A stretch of DNA of 7,320 nucleotides, taken from the NCBI GenBank assembly GCA_024638345.1, contig JAHEKL010000140.1:1-7320 (forward strand), read 5' to 3'. Each line of letters starts with the position of its first letter. Within the stretch, counting starts at the first letter, position 1. The notes below the pieces were generated by a model. It made no database searches. It saw only the letters and a program-made list of their open reading frames with translations, and had not been told where the DNA came from. Shown one piece after another: positions 6,402 through 7,320 of the stretch. The position numbers and the translations under genes were made by a program. The stretch comes from Gammaproteobacteria bacterium (GTDB lineage Bacteria > Gemmatimonadota > Gemmatimonadetes > Longimicrobiales > Gaopeijiaceae).

Positions 6402-7320
6402 ATGAGGACTTACACCAGGAAACCGCTCTCCCGCCGGGCTGCTCTACGCAACTTGGGGGCCGGAATCGCCCTCGTTGCGAGCGTCGCTGCTACTGGTTGT
6501 GTGCCATCGGACGATTTGGCGCCACGAATCATCATCTCAGGAGCCTCTGGTCAGCTCGGTGGGCTCGTCGTGGAGGAACTGCTCGCTCGCGGAGTCCAAC
6601 CCGAGGACCTGATCCTCGTGAGCCGAACGCCCGAGCGACTCGCACGATACGCGGAACTCGGGGCCAGCACCCGGTTTGGGGACTTCCTCCAACCCGAATC
6701 CCTGGAGACCGCCTACGAGGGCGGCGACAGGATGCTCCTGATCAGCCTCAACAGCAGCAACCCCGATCCACGAGTGCCGGCGCAGCGGGTCGAGCTTCAG
6801 CAGACCGCGATCGACGTGGCTATCGAGGCCGGGGTGGAGCACATCGTCTATACCTCATTCGTGGACGCTGACAACAACGTGTCCCCGATTGCGGTGTGGC
6901 ACCGGGCGACGGAGGCAGACCTGCGCGAGAGCGGGGTTACCTGGACGGCGATCAGAAACCAGTGGTATGCGGACGGACTCGTGACTCAGGCCGCTGAGAT
7001 GATTGAAGACCGTCGCGTGGTGGTCCTTCCCGATGATCCTGGGACTGCGTACGTGACCCGCAGGGACTGCGCTGCCGCGGCAGCAGTCGCGCTCATGACG
7101 CCCGGCCATGAGAACCGAGTGTACGAGATCACCGGTCCGGCAGTGGTCCGGATGCGCGACATCGCCTCGATAGCCAGCGAGATCAGCGGCATCGAAATCG
7201 AGGTGATCGAGGCAGGGCCGGACGACGAGGTTCGGGAACCTCGGCCCTCGGGCACCACTCTGACGACTCACTTCAGGGACATCACCGGAGAGCCTGGAAC
7301 CTCACTCCGAGATTTGTTGG
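6402..7320 (+). CDS. NmrA-like NAD(P)-binding protein with Tat signal and lipobox (3' end cut off)
   Basis: 306 codons are visible and the frame is still open at the window edge; comparison with the usual core of about 290 residues suggests only some 20-30 are missing. Residues 9-33 form a twin-arginine signal (LSRRAALRNLG, then GIALVASVA) ending in a lipobox-like ATGC at C33. The Rossmann core starts at 43 with IIISGASGQLG (G47, G50, G53), the NAD(P) loop of the atypical SDR NmrA/HSCARG/QOR2 group. Further group features are HIVYTSF (147-153), HRATEADLRESGV (167-179), WTAIRNQWYADGL (181-193) and the YEITGP (241-246) region. QOR2-like members reduce quinones with NADPH and others are redox sensors; which applies here is unknown. 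These proteins are normally cytosolic, so the export signal is striking; Tat export would allow folding around the cofactor first. It follows the exported cupin by 94 bases. Confidence 0.92.
   Translation, partial: MRTYTRKPLSRRAALRNLGAGIALVASVAATGCVPSDDLAPRIIISGASGQLGGLVVEELLARGVQPEDLILVSRTPERLARYAELGASTRFGDFLQPESLETAYEGGDRMLLISLNSSNPDPRVPAQRVELQQTAIDVAIEAGVEHIVYTSFVDADNNVSPIAVWHRATEADLRESGVTWTAIRNQWYADGLVTQAAEMIEDRRVVVLPDDPGTAYVTRRDCAAAAAVALMTPGHENRVYEITGPAVVRMRDIASIASEISGIEIEVIEAGPDDEVREPRPSGTTLTTHFRDITGEPGTSLRDLL

Noticed and set aside
6347..6871. 174-codon plus-strand frame overlapping the NmrA-like gene
   Set aside because: It is out of frame with the Rossmann-fold protein that starts at 6402 and has no recognisable sequence of its own.

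Overview
The window is high-GC, densely packed bacterial DNA. Every complete product starts with an export signal except the small ABM-like protein and the flavoprotein. A DUF5916 outer-membrane protein, exported cupins, a fragment resembling a serine beta-lactamase/PBP-type hydrolase, and a Tat-exported lipoprotein together suggest a diderm environmental bacterium. Gemmatimonadota or a similar marine/soil phylum is my best guess. That guess rests on recalled family distributions, not on a marker gene; no rRNA, tRNA, mobile element or CRISPR array is present.

Layout. Bases 2-67 read as an internal piece of a serine hydrolase. They abut, in a different frame, the C-terminal part of a DUF5916 beta-barrel protein (to 1436) that lacks its N-terminal half. 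This is either a real recombination scar or an assembly join. Converging on it is a secreted cupin (1505-2140, minus). A 308-base divergent intergenic region separates that cupin from an exported protein (2449-3618) with a short TPR-like helix pair and four tandem glycine-rich units. Next come a small ABM-like dimeric alpha/beta-barrel protein (3718-4092, TTG start) and, convergent with it, a PCMH-type FAD oxidoreductase (minus, from 5539 or 5611 down to 4148). Divergent from the flavoprotein is a second exported cupin (5741-6307), followed after 94 bases by an NmrA-like NAD(P)-binding protein with a twin-arginine signal and lipobox (6402 to beyond the window end).

How the genes may work together. 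The FAD oxidoreductase, the HxH-Q-H cupin and the exported NmrA-like protein sit around one 201-base divergent control region that carries a perfect 7-base inverted repeat. This is a plausible small redox or catabolic module with an extracytoplasmic arm, but the link is inferred only from position. The rest looks like ordinary accessory gene content. The points most worth following up are the glycine-rich repeat protein, the exported NmrA-like lipoprotein, the apparent non-standard start of the flavoprotein and the chimeric left end.
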